Position numbers and translations under genes: made by a program. Below, piece by piece: positions 1-18,129 of a stretch of 64,000 nucleotides of DNA (position 1 is the first letter of the stretch; each line of letters begins with the position of its first letter). This DNA comes from Ptiloglossa arizonensis. Its lineage: Eukaryota; Arthropoda; Insecta; Hymenoptera; Colletidae. Below the pieces are notes generated by a model that saw only the letters and a list, made by a program, of their open reading frames with translations, did not search any database and had not been told where the DNA came from. The DNA lies in contig NW_027478783.1 of NCBI RefSeq assembly GCF_051014685.1, positions 62,001-126,000 of the forward strand. Reading direction: 5' to 3'.

Positions 1-3000
1 GTATAACGTATATCGTATAACGTATAACGTATAACGTATAACGTATAACGTACAACGTATAAAGCATAACGTATAACGTACAACGTATTACGCGTAACGT
101 ATAACGTATAACGTATAACGTATAACGTACAACGTATAACGTATAACGTATAACGTATAACGTATAACGTATAACTTATAACGTATAACGTATAACGTAT
201 AACTTATAACGTATAACGTATAACGTATAACGTGTAACGTATAACGAATAACGTATAACGTATAACCCATAACGTATTACTTAAAACGTATAACGTATAA
301 CGTATAACGTATAACGTATAACGTATAACGTATAACGTATAACGTATAACGTTTAACGTATAAAGTATAACGAATAACGTGTAACGTATAACGTATAACG
401 TATAACGTATAACGTATAACGTATAACGTATAACGTATAACGAATAACGTATAACGTATAACGTATAACGTATATCGTATAACGTATAACGTATAACGTA
501 TAACGTATAACTTATAATGTATAACGTATAACGTATAACGTATATCGTATAACGTATAACGTATAACGTATAACGTATAACGTATAACGTATAACGCGTA
601 ACGAAGAACGTATAACGAATAACTTAAAAGGTATAACGTATAACGTATAACGTACAACGTATAACGTATAACGTACGACGTATAACGTATAACGTACAAC
701 GTATAACTTATAACGTATAACGTATACCGTATAGCGTATAACGTATAACGAATAACTTGAAAGGTATAACGTATAACGTATAACGTATAACGTATAACGT
801 ATAACGTATAACGTATAACGTATAACGTATAACGTATAACGTATAACGTATAACGTATAACGTATAACGTATAACGTATAACGTATAACGTATAACGTAT
901 AACGTATAACGTATAACGCATAACGAATAACTTAAAAGGTATAACGTATAACGTATAACGTACAACGTATAACGTATAACGTACGACGTATAACGTATAA
1001 CGTACAACGTATAACTTATAACGTATAACGTATAACGTATAACGTATAACGTATAACGTATAACGTATAACGTATAACTTATAACGTATAACGTATAACG
1101 TATAACGTATAACGTATAACGTATAACGTATTACGTATAACGTATTACATATTACGTATAACGTATAACGTGTATCGTATAACCTATGACGTATGACGTA
1201 TAACGTATAACGCACAACGTATAACGTATAACGTATAACGTACAACGTATAACGTATAACGTATAACGTATAGCGTATAACGTATAACGTACAACGTATA
1301 ACGTATAACGTATAACGCATGACGTATAACGCATAACGTATAACGTATAACGTATAACGTATAACGTATAACGTATAACGTATAACGTATGACGTATAAC
1401 GTATAACGTATAACGTATAACGTATATCGTATAACGTATAACGTATAACGTATAACGCATAACGTATAACGTGTAACGCGTAACGAAGAACGTATAACGA
1501 ATAACTTAAAAGGTATAACGTATAACGTATAACGTACAACGTATAACGTATAACGTACGACGTATAACGTATAACGTACAACGTATAACGTATAAAATAT
1601 AACGTACAACGTGTAAAGCATAACGTATAACGTACAACGTATAGCGCATAACGTATAACGTATAACGCATAACGTATTACTTATAACGTATAACGTATAA
1701 CGTATAACGTATAACGTATAACGTGTAACGTATAACGTATAACGTATAACGTATAACGTATAACGTATAACGTATAACGTATTACGTATAACTTATAACG
1801 TATAACGTATAACGTATAACGTATATCGTATAATGTATGTCGTATAACGTATAAAGTATAACGTATAACGTATAACGTATAACGTATAACACGTAACGAA
1901 GAACGTATAACGAATAACGTAAAACGTATAACGTATTACATATTACGTATAACGTTTAACGTGTATCGGATAAGCTATGACGTATAACGTGTAACGTATG
2001 ACGTATAACGTATAACGTATAACGTATAACGTATAACGTATAACGTATAACGTATAACGTATAACGTATAACGTATAACGTATAACGTATAACGTATAAC
2101 GTATAACGTATAACGTATAACGTATAACGTATAACGTATAACGTATAACGTATAACGTATAACGTATAACGTATAACGTATAACGTATAACGTATAACGT
2201 ATAACGTATAACGTATAACGTATAACGTATAACGTATAACGTATAACGTATAACGTATAACGTATAACGTATAACGTATAACGTATAACGTATAACGTAT
2301 AACGTATAACGTATAACGTATAACGTATAACGTATAACGTATAACGTATAACGTATAACGTATAACGTATAACGTATAACGTATAACGTATAACGTATAA
2401 CGTATAACGTATAACGTATAACGTATAACGTATAACGTATTACGTATAACGTATTACATATTACGTATAACGTATAACGTGTATCGTATAACCTATGACG
2501 TATGACGTATAACGTATAACGCACAACGTATAACGTATAACGTATAACGTACAACGTATAACGTATAACGTATAACGTATAGCGTATAACGTATAACGTA
2601 CAACGTATAACGTATAACGTATAACGCATGACGTATAACGCATAACGTATAACGTATAACGTATAACGTATAACGTATAACGTATAACGTATAACGTATG
2701 ACGTATAACGTATAACGTATAACGTATAACGTGTAACGACGAACGTATAAGGATTAACGTAAAACGTATGTCGTATTACATATAACGTATAACGCATAAC
2801 GTACAACGTATAACGTATATCGTATAACGTATAACGTATAACGTATAACGTATAACGTACAACGTATAAAGCATAACGTATAACGTACAACGTATTACGC
2901 GTAACGTATAACGTATAACGTATAACGTATAACGTATAACGTATAACGTATAACGTATAACGAATAACGTATAACGTATAACGTATAACGTATATCGTAT

Positions 3001-6000
3001 AACGTATAACGTATAACGTATAACGTATAACTTATAATGTATAACGTATAACGTATAACGAATAACGTATAACGTATAACGTATAACGTATATCGTATAA
3101 CGTATAACGTATAACGTATAACGTATAACTTATAATGTATAACGTATAACGTATAACGTATATCGTATAACGTATAACGTATAACGTATAACGTATAACG
3201 TATAACGTATAACGCGTAACGAAGAACGTATAACGAATAACTTAAAAGGTATAACGTATAACGTATAACGTACAACGTATAACGTATAACGTACGACGTA
3301 TAACGTATAACGTACAACGTATAACTTATAACGTATAACGTATACCGTATAGCGTATAACGTATAACGAATAACTTGAAAGGTATAACGTATAACGTATA
3401 ACGTATAACGTATAACGTATAACGTATAACGTATAACGCATAACGTATAACGTATAACGTATAACGTATAACGTATAACGTATAACGTATAACGTATAAC
3501 GCATAACGAATAACTTAAAAGGTATAACGTATAACGTATAACGTACAACGTATAACGTATAACGTACGACGTATAACGTATAACGTATAACGTATAACGT
3601 ATAACGTATAACGTATAACGTATAACGTATAACGTATAACGTATAACGTATAACGTATAACGTATAACGTATAACGTATAACGTATAACGTATAACGTAT
3701 AACGTATAACGTATAACGTATAACGTATAACGTATAACGTATAACGTATAACGTATAACGTATAACGTATAACGTATAACGTATAACGTATAACGTATAA
3801 CGTATAACTTATAACGTATAACGTATAACGTATAACGTATATCGTATAACGTATAACGTATAACGTTTAACGCATAACGTATAACGTGTAACGCGTAACG
3901 AAGAACGTATAACGAATAACTTAAAAGGTATAACGTATAACGTATAACGTACAACGTATAACGTATAACGTACGACGTATAACGTATAACGTACAACGTA
4001 TAACGTATAAAATATAACGTACAACGTGTAAAGCATAACGTATAACGTACAACGTATAGCGCATAACGTATAACGTATAACGCATAACGTATTACTTATA
4101 ACGTATAACGTATAACGTATAACGTATAACGTATAACGTGTAACGTATAACGTATAACGTATAACGTATAACGTATAACGTATAACGTATAACGTATTAC
4201 GTATAACTTACAACGTATAACGTATAACGTATAACGTATATCGTATAATGTATGTCGTATAACGTATAAAGTATAACGTATAACGTATAACGTATAACGT
4301 ATAACACGTAACGAAGAACGTATAACGAATAACGTAAAACGTATAACGTATTACATATTACGTATAACGTTTAACGTGTATCGGATAAGCTATGACGTAT
4401 AACGTATAACGTATGACGTATAACGTATAACGTATAACGTATAACGTATAACGTATAACGTATAACGTATAACGTATAACGTATAACGTATAACGTATAA
4501 CGTATAACGTATAACGTATAACGTATAACGTATAACGTATAACGTATAACGTATAACGTATAACGTATAACGTATAACGTATAACGTATAACGTATAACG
4601 TATAACGTATAACGTATAACGTATAACGTATAACGTATAACGTATAACGTATAACGTATAACGTATAACGTATAACGTATAACGTATAACGTATAACGTA
4701 TAACGTATAACGTATAACGTATAACGTATAACGTATAACGTATAACGTATAACGTATAACGAATAACGTATAACGTATAACGTATAACGTATAACGTATA
4801 ACGTATTACGTATAACGTATTACATATTACGTATAACGTATAACGTGTATCGTATAACCTATGACGTATGACGTATAACGTATAACGCACAACGTATAAC
4901 GTATAACGTATAACGTACAACGTATAACGTATAACGTATAACGTATAGCGTATAACGTATAACGTACAACGTATAACGTATAACGTATAACGCATGACGT
5001 ATAACGCATAACGTATAACGTATAACGTATAACGTATAACGTATAACGTATAACGTATAACGTATGACGTATAACGTATAACGTATAACGTATAACGTGT
5101 AACGACGAACGTATAAGGATTAACGTAAAACGTATGTCGTATAACATATAACGTATAACGCATAACGTACAACGTATAACGTATATCGTATAACGTATAA
5201 CGTATAACGTATAACGTATAACGTACAACGTATAAAGCATAACGTGTAACGTACAACGTATTACGCGTAACGTATAACGTATAACGTATAACGTATAACG
5301 TACAACGTATAACGTATAACGTATAACGTATAACGTATAACGTATAACTTATAACGTATAACGTATAACGTATAACTTATAACGTATAACGTATAACGTA
5401 TAACGTGTAACGTATAACGAATAACGTATAACGTATAACCCATAACGTATTACTTAAAACGTATAACGTATAACGTATAACGTATAACGTATAACGTATA
5501 ACGTATAACGTATAACGTTTAACGTATAAAGTATAACGAATAACGTGTAACGTATAACGTATAACGTATAACGTATAACGTATAACGTATAACGTATAAC
5601 GTATAACGTATAACGAATAACGTATAACGTATAACGTATAACGTATATCGTATAACGTATAACGTATAACGTATAACGTATAACTTATAATGTATAACGT
5701 ATAACGTATAACGTATATCGTATAACGTATAACGTATAACGTATAACGTATAACGTATAACGTATAACGCGTAACGAAGAACGTATAACGAATAACTTAA
5801 AAGGTATAACGTATAACGTATAACGTACAACGTATAACGTATAACGTACGACGTATAACGTATAACGTACAACGTATAACTTATAACGTATAACGTATAC
5901 CGTATAGCGTATAACGTATAACGAATAACTTGAAAGGTATAACGTATAACGTATAACGTATAACGTATAATGTATAACGTATAACGTATAACGTATAACG

Positions 6001-6419
6001 TATAACGTATAACGTATAACGTATAACGTATAACGTATAGCGCATAAGGAATAACTTAAAAGGTATAACGTATAACGTATAACGTACAACGTATAACGTA
6101 TAACGTACGACGTATAACGTATAACGTACAACGTATAACTTATAACGTATAACGTATAACGTATAACGTATAACGTATAACGTATAACGTATAACGTATA
6201 ACTTATAACGTATAACGTATAACGTATAACGTATAACGTATAACGTATAACGTATTACGTATAACGTATTACATATTACGTATAACGTATAACGTGTATC
6301 GTATAACCTATGACGTATGACGTATAACGTATAACGCACAACGTATAACGTATAACGTATAACGTATAACGAATAACGTATAACGTATAACGTATAACGT
6401 ATAACGTATAACGTATAAC

Positions 6420-9400
6420 GTATAACGTATAACGTATAACGTATAACTTATAATGTATAACGTATAACGTATAACGTATATCGTATAACGTATAACGTAT
6501 AACGTATAACGTATAACGTATAACGTATAACGTATAACGCGTAACGAAGAACGTATAACGAATAACTTAAAAGGTATAACGTATAACGTATAACGTACAA
6601 CGTATAACGTATAACGTACGACGTATAACGTATAACGTACAACGTATAACTTATAACGTATAACGTACACCGTATAACGTATAACGTATAACGAATAACT
6701 TGAAAGGTATAACGTATAACGTATAACGTATAACGTATAACGTATAACGTATAACGTATAACGCATAACGTGTAACGTATAACGTATAACGAATAACTTA
6801 AAAGGTATAACGTATAACGTATAACGTACAACGTATAACGTATAACGTACGACGTATAACGTATAACGTACAACGTATAACTTATAACGTATAACGTATA
6901 ACGTATAACGTATAACGTATAACGTATAACGTATAACGTATAACGTATAACGTATAACGTATAACGTATAACGTATAACGTATAACGTATAACGTATAAC
7001 GTATAACGTATAACGTATAACGTATAACGTATAACGTATAACGTATAACGTATAACGTATAACGTATAACGTATAACGTATAACGTATAACGTATAACGT
7101 ATAACGTATAACGTATAACGTATAACGTATAACGTATAACGTATAACGTATAACGTATAACGTATAACGTATAACGTATAACGTATAACGTATAACGTAT
7201 AACGTATAACGTATAACGTATAACTTATAACGTATAACGTATAACGTATAACTTATAACGTATAACGTATAACGTATAACGTGTAACGTATAACGAATAA
7301 CGTATAACGTATAACCCATAACGTATTACTTAAAACGTATAACGTATAACGTATAACGTATAACGTATAACGTATAACGTATAACGTATAACGTATAACG
7401 TTTAACGTATAAAGTATAACGAATAACGTGTAACGTATAACGTATAACGTATAACGTATAACGTGTATCGTATAACCTATGACGTATGACGTATAACGTA
7501 TAACGCACAACGTATAACGTATAACGTATAACGTATAACGTATAACGCATAACGAATAACTTAAAAGGTATAACGTATAACGTATAACGTACAACGTATA
7601 ACGTATAACGTACGACGTATAACGTATAACGTACAACGTATAACTTATAACGTATAACGTATAACGTATAACGTATAACGTATAACGTGTAACGTATAAC
7701 GTATAACTTATAACGTATAACGTATAACGTATAACGTATAACGTATAACGTATAACGTATTACGTATAACGTATTACATATTACGTATAACGTATAACGT
7801 GTATCGTATAACCTATGACGTATGACGTATAACGTATAACGCACAACGTATAACGTATAACGTATAACGTATAACGAATAACGTATAACGTATAACGTAT
7901 AACGTATAACGTATAACGTATAACGTATAACGTATAACGTATAACGTATAACTTATAATGTATAACGTATAACGTATAACGTATATCGTATAACGTATAA
8001 CGTATAACGTATAACGTATAACGTATAACGTATAACGTATAACGCGTAACGAAGAACGTATAACGAATAACTTAAAAGGTATAACGTATAACGTATAACG
8101 TACAACGTATAACGTATAACGTACGACGTATAACGTATAACGTACAACGTATAACTTATAACGTATAACGTACACCGTATAACGTATAACGTATAACGAA
8201 TAACTTGAAAGGTATAACGTATAACGTATAACGTATAACGTATAACGTATAACGTATAACGTATAACGCATAACGTGTAACGTATAACGTATAACGAATA
8301 ACTTAAAAGGTATAACGTATAACGTATAACGTACAACGTATAACGTATAACGTACGACGTATAACGTATAACGTACAACGTATAACTTATAACGTATAAC
8401 GTATACCGTATAGCGTATAACGTATAACGAATAACTTGAAAGGTATAACGTATAACGTATAACGTATAACGTATAATGTATAACGTATAACGTATAACGT
8501 ATAACGTATAACGTATAACGTATAACGTATAACGTATAACGTATAACGCATAACGAATAACTTAAAAGGTATAACGTATAACGTATAACGTACAACGTAT
8601 AACGTATAACGTACGACGTATAACGTATAACGTACAACGTATAACTTATAACGTATAACGTATAACGTATAACGTATAACGTATAACGTATAACGTATAA
8701 CGTATAACGTATAACTTATAACGTATAACGTATAACGTATAACGTATAACGTATAACGTATAACGTATTACGTATAACGTATTACATATTACGTATAACG
8801 TATAACGTGTATCGTATAACCTATGACGTATGACGTATAACGTATAACGCACAACGTATAACGTATAACGTATAACGTATAACGAATAACGTATAACGTA
8901 TAACGTATAACGTATAACGTATAACGTATAACGTATAACGTATAACGTATAACGTATAACTTATAATGTATAACGTATAACGTATAACGTATATCGTATA
9001 ACGTATAACGTATAACGTATAACGTATAACGTATAACGTATAACGTATAACGCGTAACGAAGAACGTATAACGAATAACTTAAAAGGTATAACGTATAAC
9101 GTATAACGTACAACGTATAACGTATAACGTACGACGTATAACGTATAACGTACAACGTATAACTTATAACGTATAACGTACACCGTATAACGTATAACGT
9201 ATAACGAATAACTTGAAAGGTATAACGTATAACGTATAACGTATAACGTATAACGTATAACGTATAACGTATAACGCATAACGTGTAACGTATAACGTAT
9301 AACGAATAACTTAAAAGGTATAACGTATAACGTATAACGTACAACGTATAACGTATAACGTACGACGTATAACGTATAACGTACATCGTATAACTTATAA
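6420..9400. repeat. Higher-order satellite block D (CGTACAC-bearing modules)
   Basis: A module holding CGCGTAA-CGAAGAA, two CTTAAAA-GGTATAA pairs, one CTTGAAA-GGTATAA pair and a CGTACAC unit occurs three times, near 6.45, 7.95 and 8.96 kb (offsets 1,505 and 1,008). The same module reappears near 21.0, 39.15, 43.34 and 53.85 kb. The GGATTAA marker is absent from 5.12 to 13.43 kb, so this block belongs to a different sub-family from the flanking array. Confidence 0.6.
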
Positions 9401-12400
9401 CGTATAACGTATAACGTATAACGTATAACGTACAACGTATAACGTATAACGTATAACGTATAACGTATAACGTATAACGTATAACGTATAACGTATAACG
9501 TATAACGTATAACGTATAACGTATAACGTATAACGTATAACGTATAACGTATAACGTATAACGTATAACGTATAACGTATAACGTATAACGTATAACGTA
9601 TAACGTATAACGTATAACGTATAACGTATAACGTATAACGTATAACGTATAACGTATAACGTATAACGTATAACGTATAACGTTTAACGTATAACGTATA
9701 ACTTATAACGTATAACGTATAACGTATAACTTATAACGTATAACGTATAACGTATAACGTGTAACGTATAACGAATAACGTATAACGTATAACCCATAAC
9801 GTATTACTTAAAACGTATAACGTATAACGTATAACGTATAACGTATAACGTATAACGTATAACGTATAACGTATAACGTATAACGTTTAACGTATAAAGC
9901 ATAACGAATAACGTGTAACGTATAACGTATAACGTTTAACGTATAACGTATAACGTATAACGTATAACGTATAACGAATAACGTATAACGTATAACGTAT
10001 AACGTATATCGTATAACGTATAACGTATAACGTATAACGTATAACTTATAATGTATAACGTATAACGTATAACGTATATCGTATAACGTATAACGTATAA
10101 CGTATAACGTATAACGTATAACGTATAACGCGTAACGAAGAACGTATAACGAATAACTTAAAAGGTATAACGTATAACGTATAACGTACAACGTATAACG
10201 TATAACGTACGACGTATAACGTATAACGTACAACGTATAACTTATAACGTATAACGTATACCGTATAGCGTATAACGTATAACGAATAACTTGAAAGGTA
10301 TAACGTATAACGTATAACGTATAACGTATAACGTATAACGTATAACGTATAACGTATAACGTATAACGTATAACGTATAACGTATAACGTATAACGTATA
10401 ACGTATAACGTATAACGTATAACGTATAACGTATAACGCATAACGAATAACTTAAAAGGTATAACGTATAACGTATAACGTACAACGTATAACGTATAAC
10501 GTACGACGTATAACGTATAACGTACAACGTATAACTTATAACGTATAACGTATAACGTATAACGTATAACGTATAACGTATAACGTATAACGTATAACGT
10601 ATAACTTATAACGTATAACGTATAACGTATAACGTATAACGTATAACGTATAACGTATTACGTATAACGTATTACATATTACGTATAACGTATAACGTGT
10701 ATCGTATAACCTATGACGTATGACGTATAACGTATAACGCACAACGTATAACGTATAACGTATAACGTACAACGTATAACGTATAACGTATAACGTATAG
10801 CGTATAACGTATAACGTACAACGTATAACGTATAACGTATAACGCATGACGTATAACGCATAACGTATAACGTATAACGTATAACGTATAACGTATAACG
10901 TATAACGTATAACGTATGACGTATAACGTATAACGTATAACGTATAACGTATATCGTATAACGTATAACGTATAACGTATAACGCATAACGTATAACGTG
11001 TAACGCGTAACGAAGAACGTATAACGAATAACTTAAAAGGTATAACGTATAACGTATAACGTACAACGTATAACGTATAACGTACGACGTATAACGTATA
11101 ACGTACAACGTATAACGTATAAAATATAACGTACAACGTGTAAAGCATAACGTATAACGTACAACGTATAGCGCATAACGTATAACGTATAACGCATAAC
11201 GTATTACTTATAACGTATAACGTATAACGTATAACGTATAACGTATAACGTGTAACGTATAACGTATAACGTATAACGTATAACGTATAACGTATAACGT
11301 ATAACGTATTACGTATAACTTATAACGTATAACGTATAACGTATAACGTATATCGTATAATGTATGTCGTATAACGTATAAAGTATAACGTATAACGTAT
11401 AACGTATAACGTATAACACGTAACGAAGAACGTATAACGAATAACGTAAAACGTATAACGTATTACATATTACGTATAACGTTTAACGTGTATCGGATAA
11501 GCTATGACGTATAACGTATAACGTATGACGTATAACGTATAACGTATAACGTATAACGTATAACGTATAACGTATAACGTATAACGTATAACGTATAACG
11601 TATAACGTATAACGTATAACGTATAACGTATAACGTATAACGTATAACGTATAACGTATAACGTATAACGTATAACGTATAACGTATAACGTATAACGTA
11701 TAACGTATAACGTATAACGTATAACTTATAATGTATAACGTATAACGTATAACGAATAACGTATAACGTATAACGTATAACGTATATCGTATAACGTATA
11801 ACGTATAACGTATAACGTATAACGTATAACTTATAATGTATAACGTATAACGTATAACGAATAACGTATAACGTATAACGTATAACGTATATCGTATAAC
11901 GTATAACGTATAACGTATAACGTATAACGTATAACTTATAATGTATAACGTATAACGTATAACGTATATCGTATAACGTATAACGTATAACGTATAACGT
12001 ATAACGTATAACGTATAACGTATAACGTATAACGTATAACGTATAACGTATAACGTATAACGTATAACGTATAACGTATAACGCATAACGAATAACTTAA
12101 AAGGTATAACGTATAACGTATAACGTACAACGTATAACGTATAACGTACGACGTATAACGTATAACGTACAACGTATAACTTATAACGTATAACGTATAA
12201 CGTATAACGTATAACGTATAACGCGTAACGAAGAACGTATAACGAATAACTTAAAAGGTATAACGTATAACGTATAACGTACAACGTATAACGTATAACG
12301 TACGACGTATAACGTATAACGTATAACGTATAACGTATAACGTATAACGTATAACGTATAACGTATAACTTATAACGTATAACGTATAACGTATAACGTA

Positions 12401-15400
12401 TATCGTATAACGTATAACGTATAACGTATAACGCATAACGTATAACGTGTAACGCGTAACGAAGAACGTATAACGAATAACTTAAAAGGTATAACGTATA
12501 ACGTATAACGTACAACGTATAACGTATAACGTACGACGTATAACGTATAACGTACAACGTATAACGTATAAAATATAACGTACAACGTGTAAAGCATAAC
12601 GTATAACGTACAACGTATAGCGCATAACGTATAACGTATAACGCATAACGTATTACTTATAACGTATAACGTATAACGTATAACGTATAACGTATAACGT
12701 GTAACGTATAACGTATAACGTATAACGTATAACGTATAACGTATAACGTATAACGTATTACGTATAACTTATAACGTATAACGTATAACGTATAACGTAT
12801 ATCGTATAATGTATGTCGTATAACGTATAAAGTATAACGTATAACGTATAACGTATAACGTATAACACGTAACGAAGAACGTATAACGAATAACGTAAAA
12901 CGTATAACGTATTACATATTACGTATAACGTTTAACGTGTATCGGATAAGCTATGACGTATAACGTATAACGTATGACGTATAACGTATAACGTATAACG
13001 TATAACGTATAACGTATAACGCATAACGTATTACTTATAACGTATAACGTATAACGTATAACGTATAACGTATAACGTGTAACGTATAACGTATAACGTA
13101 TAACGTATAACGTATAACGTATAACGTATAACGTATTACGTATAACTTATAACGTATAACGTATAACGTATAACGTATATCGTATAATGTATGTCGTATA
13201 ACGTATAAAGTATAACGTATAACGTATAACGTATAACGTATAACACGTAACGAAGAACGTATAACGAATAACGTAAAACGTATAACGTATTACATATTAC
13301 GTATAACGTTTAACGTGTATCGGATAAGCTATGACGTATAACGTATAACGTATGACGTATAACGTATAACGTATAACGTATAACGTATAACGTATAACGT
13401 ATAACGTATAACGTGTAACGACGAACGTATAAGGATTAACGTAAAACGTATGTCGTATTACATATAACGTATAACGCATAACGTACAACGTATAACGTAT
13501 ATCGTATAACGTATAACGTATAACGTATAACGTATAACGTACAACGTATAAAGCATAACGTATAACGTATAACGTATAACGTATAACGTATAACGTATAA
13601 CGTATAACGTATAACGTATAACGTATAACGTATAACGTATAACGTATAACGTATAACGTATAACGTATAACGTATAACGTATAACGTATAACGTATAACG
13701 TATAACGTATAACGTATAACGTATAACGTATAACGTATAACGTATAACGTATAACGTATAACGTATAACGTATAACGTATAACGTATAACGTATAACGTA
13801 TAACGTATAACGTATAACGTATAACGTATAACGTATAACGTATAACGTATTACGTATAACGTATTACATATTACGTATAACGTATAACGTGTATCGTATA
13901 ACCTATGACGTATGACGTATAACGTATAACGCACAACGTATAACGTATAACGTATAACGTACAACGTATAACGTATAACGTATAACGTATAGCGTATAAC
14001 GTATAACGTACAACGTATAACGTATAACGTATAACGCATGACGTATAACGCATAACGTATAACGTATAACGTATAACGTATAACGTATAACGTATAACGT
14101 ATAACGTATGACGTATAACGTATAACGTATAACGTATAACGTGTAACGACGAACGTATAAGGATTAACGTAAAACGTATGTCGTATTACATATAACGTAT
14201 AACGCATAACGTACAACGTATAACGTATATCGTATAACGTATAACGTATAACGTATAACGTATAACGTACAACGTATAAAGCATAACGTATAACGTACAA
14301 CGTATTACGCGTAACGTATAACGTATAACGTATAACGTATAACGTATAACGTATAACGTATAACGTATAACGAATAACGTATAACGTATAACGTATAACG
14401 TATATCGTATAACGTATAACGTATAACGTATAACGTATAACTTATAATGTATAACGTATAACGTATAACGAATAACGTATAACGTATAACGTATAACGTA
14501 TATCGTATAACGTATAACGTATAACGTATAACGTATAACGTATAACTTATAATGTATAACGTATAACGTATAACGTATATCGTATAACGTATAACGTATA
14601 ACGTATAACGTATAACGTATAACGTATAACGCGTAACGAAGAACGTATAACGAATAACTTAAAAGGTATAACGTATAACGTATAACGTACAACGTATAAC
14701 GTATAACGTACGACGTATAACGTATAACGTACAACGTATAACTTATAACGTATAACGTATACCGTATAGCGTATAACGTATAACGAATAACTTGAAAGGT
14801 ATAACGTATAACGTATAACGTATAACGTATAACGTATAACGTATAACGTATAACGTATAACGTATAACGTATAACGTATAACGTATAACGTATAACGTAT
14901 AACGCATAACGAATAACTTAAAAGGTATAACGTATAACGTATAACGTACAACGTATAACGTGTAACGTACGACGTATAACGTATAACGTACAACGTATAA
15001 CTTATAACGTATAACGTATAACGTATAACGTATAACGTATAACGCGTAACGAAGAACGTATAACGAATAACTTAAAAGGTATAACGTATAACGTATAACG
15101 TACAACGTATAACGTATAACGTACGACGTATAACGTATAACGTATAACGTATAACGTATAACGTATAACGTATAACGTATAACGTATAACTTATAACGTA
15201 TAACGTATAACGTATAACGTATATCGTATAACGTATAACGTATAACGTATAACTCATAACGTATAACGTGTAACGCGTAACGAAGAACGTATAACGAATA
15301 ACTTAAAAGGTATAACGTATAACGTATAACGTACAACGTATAACGTATAACGTACGACGTATAACGTATAACGTACAACGTATAACGTATAAAATATAAC

Positions 15401-18129
15401 CTACAACGTGTAAAGCATAACGTATAACGTACAACGTATAGCGCATAACGTATAACGTATAACGCATAACGTATTACTTATAACGTATAACGTATAACGT
15501 ATAACGTATAACGTATAACGTGTAACGTATAACGTATAACGTATAACGTATAACGTATAACGTATAACGTATAACGTATTACGTATAACTTATAACGTAT
15601 AACGTATAACGTATAACGTATATCGTATAATGTATGTCGTATAACGTATAAAGTATAACGTATAACGTATAACGTATAACGTATAACACGTAACGAAGAA
15701 CGTATAACGAATAACGTAAAACGTATAACGTATTACATATTACGTATAACGTTTAACGTGTATCGGATAAGCTATGACGTATAACGTATAACGTATGACG
15801 TATAACGTATAACGTATAACGTATAACGTATAACGTATAACGCATAACGTATTACTTATAACGTATAACGTATAACGTATAACGTATAACGTATAACGTG
15901 TAACGTATAACGTATAACGTATAACGTATAACGTATAACGTATAACGTATAACGTATTACGTATAACTTATAACGTATAACGTATAACGTATAACGTATA
16001 TCGTATAATGTATGTCGTATAACGTATAAAGTATAACGTATAACGTATAACGTATAACGTATAACACGTAACGAAGAACGTATAACGAATAACGTAAAAC
16101 GTATAACGTATTACATATTACGTATAACTTTTAACGTGTATCGGATAAGCTATGACGTATAACGTATAACGTATGACGTATAACGTATAACGTATAACGT
16201 ATAACGTATAACGTATAACGTATAACGTATAACGTATAACGTGTAACGACGAACGTATAAGGATTAACGTAAAACGTATGTCGTATTACATATAACGTAT
16301 AACGCATAACGTACAACGTATAACGTATATCGTATAACGTATAACGTATAACGTATAACGTATAACGTACAACGTATAAAGCATAACGTATAACGTACAA
16401 CGTATTACGCGTAACGTATAACGTATAACGTATAACGTATAACGTATAACGTATAACGTATAACGTATAACGAATAACGTATAACGTATAACGTATAACG
16501 TATATCGTATAACGTATAACGTATAACGTATAACGTATAACTTATAATGTATAACGTATAACGTATAACGAATAACGTATAACGTATAACGTATAACGTA
16601 TATCGTATAACGTATAACGTATAACGTATAACGTATAACTTATAATGTATAACGTATAACGTATAACGTATATCGTATAACGTATAACGTATAACGTATA
16701 ACGTATAACGTATAACGTATAACGCGTAACGAAGAACGTATAACGAATAACTTAAAAGGTATAACGTATAACGTATAACGTACAACGTATAACGTATAAC
16801 GTACGACGTATAACGTATAACGTACAACGTATAACTTATAACGTATAACGTATACCGTATAGCGTATAACGTATAACGAATAACTTGAAAGGTATAACGT
16901 ATAACGTATAACGTATAACGTATAACGTATAACGTATAACGTATAACGTATAACGTATAACGTATAACGTATAACGTATAACGTATAACGTATAACGTAT
17001 AACGTATAACGTATAACGTATAACGTATAACGTATAACGTATAACGTATAACGTATAACGTATAACGTATAACGTATAACGTATAACGTATAACGTATAA
17101 CGTATAACGTATAACGTATAACGTATAACGTATAACGTATAACGTATAACGTATAACGTATAACGTATAACGTATAACGTATAACGTATAACGTATAACT
17201 TATAACGTATAACGTATAACGTATAACGTATATCGTATAACGTATAACGTATAACGTATAACGTATAACGTATAACGTATAACGTATAACGTATAACGTA
17301 TAACGTATAACGTATAACGTATAACGTATAACGTACGACGTATAACGTATAACGTACAACGTATAACGTATAAAATATAACGTACAACGTGTAAAGCATA
17401 ACGTATAACGTACAACGTATAGCGCATAACGTATAACGTATAACGCATAACGTATTACTTATAACGTATAACGTATAACGTATAACGTATAACGTATAAC
17501 GTGTAACGTATAACGTATAACGTATAACGTATGACGTATAACGTATAACGTATAACGTATTACGTATAACTTATAACGTATAACGTATAACGTATAACGT
17601 ATATCGTATAATGTATGTCGTATAACGTATAAAGTATAACGTATAACGTATAACGTATAACGTATAACACGTAACGAAGAACGTATAACGAATAACGTAA
17701 AACGTATAACGTATTACATATTACGTATAACGTTTAACGTGTATCGGATAAGCTATGACGTATAACGTATAACGTATGACGTATAACGTATAACGTATAA
17801 CGTATAACGTATAACGTATAACGTATAACGTATAACGTATAACGTATAACGTATAACGTATAACGTATAACGTATAACGTATAACGTATAACGTATAACG
17901 TATAACGTATAACGTATAACGTATAACGTATAACGTATAACGTATAACGTATAACGTATAACGTATAACGTATAACGTATAACGTATAACGTATAACGTA
18001 TAACGTATAACGTATAACGTATAACGTATAACGTATAACGTATAACGTATAACGTATAACGTATAACGTATAACGTATAACGTATAACGTATAACGTATA
18101 ACGTATAACGTATAACGTATAACGTATAA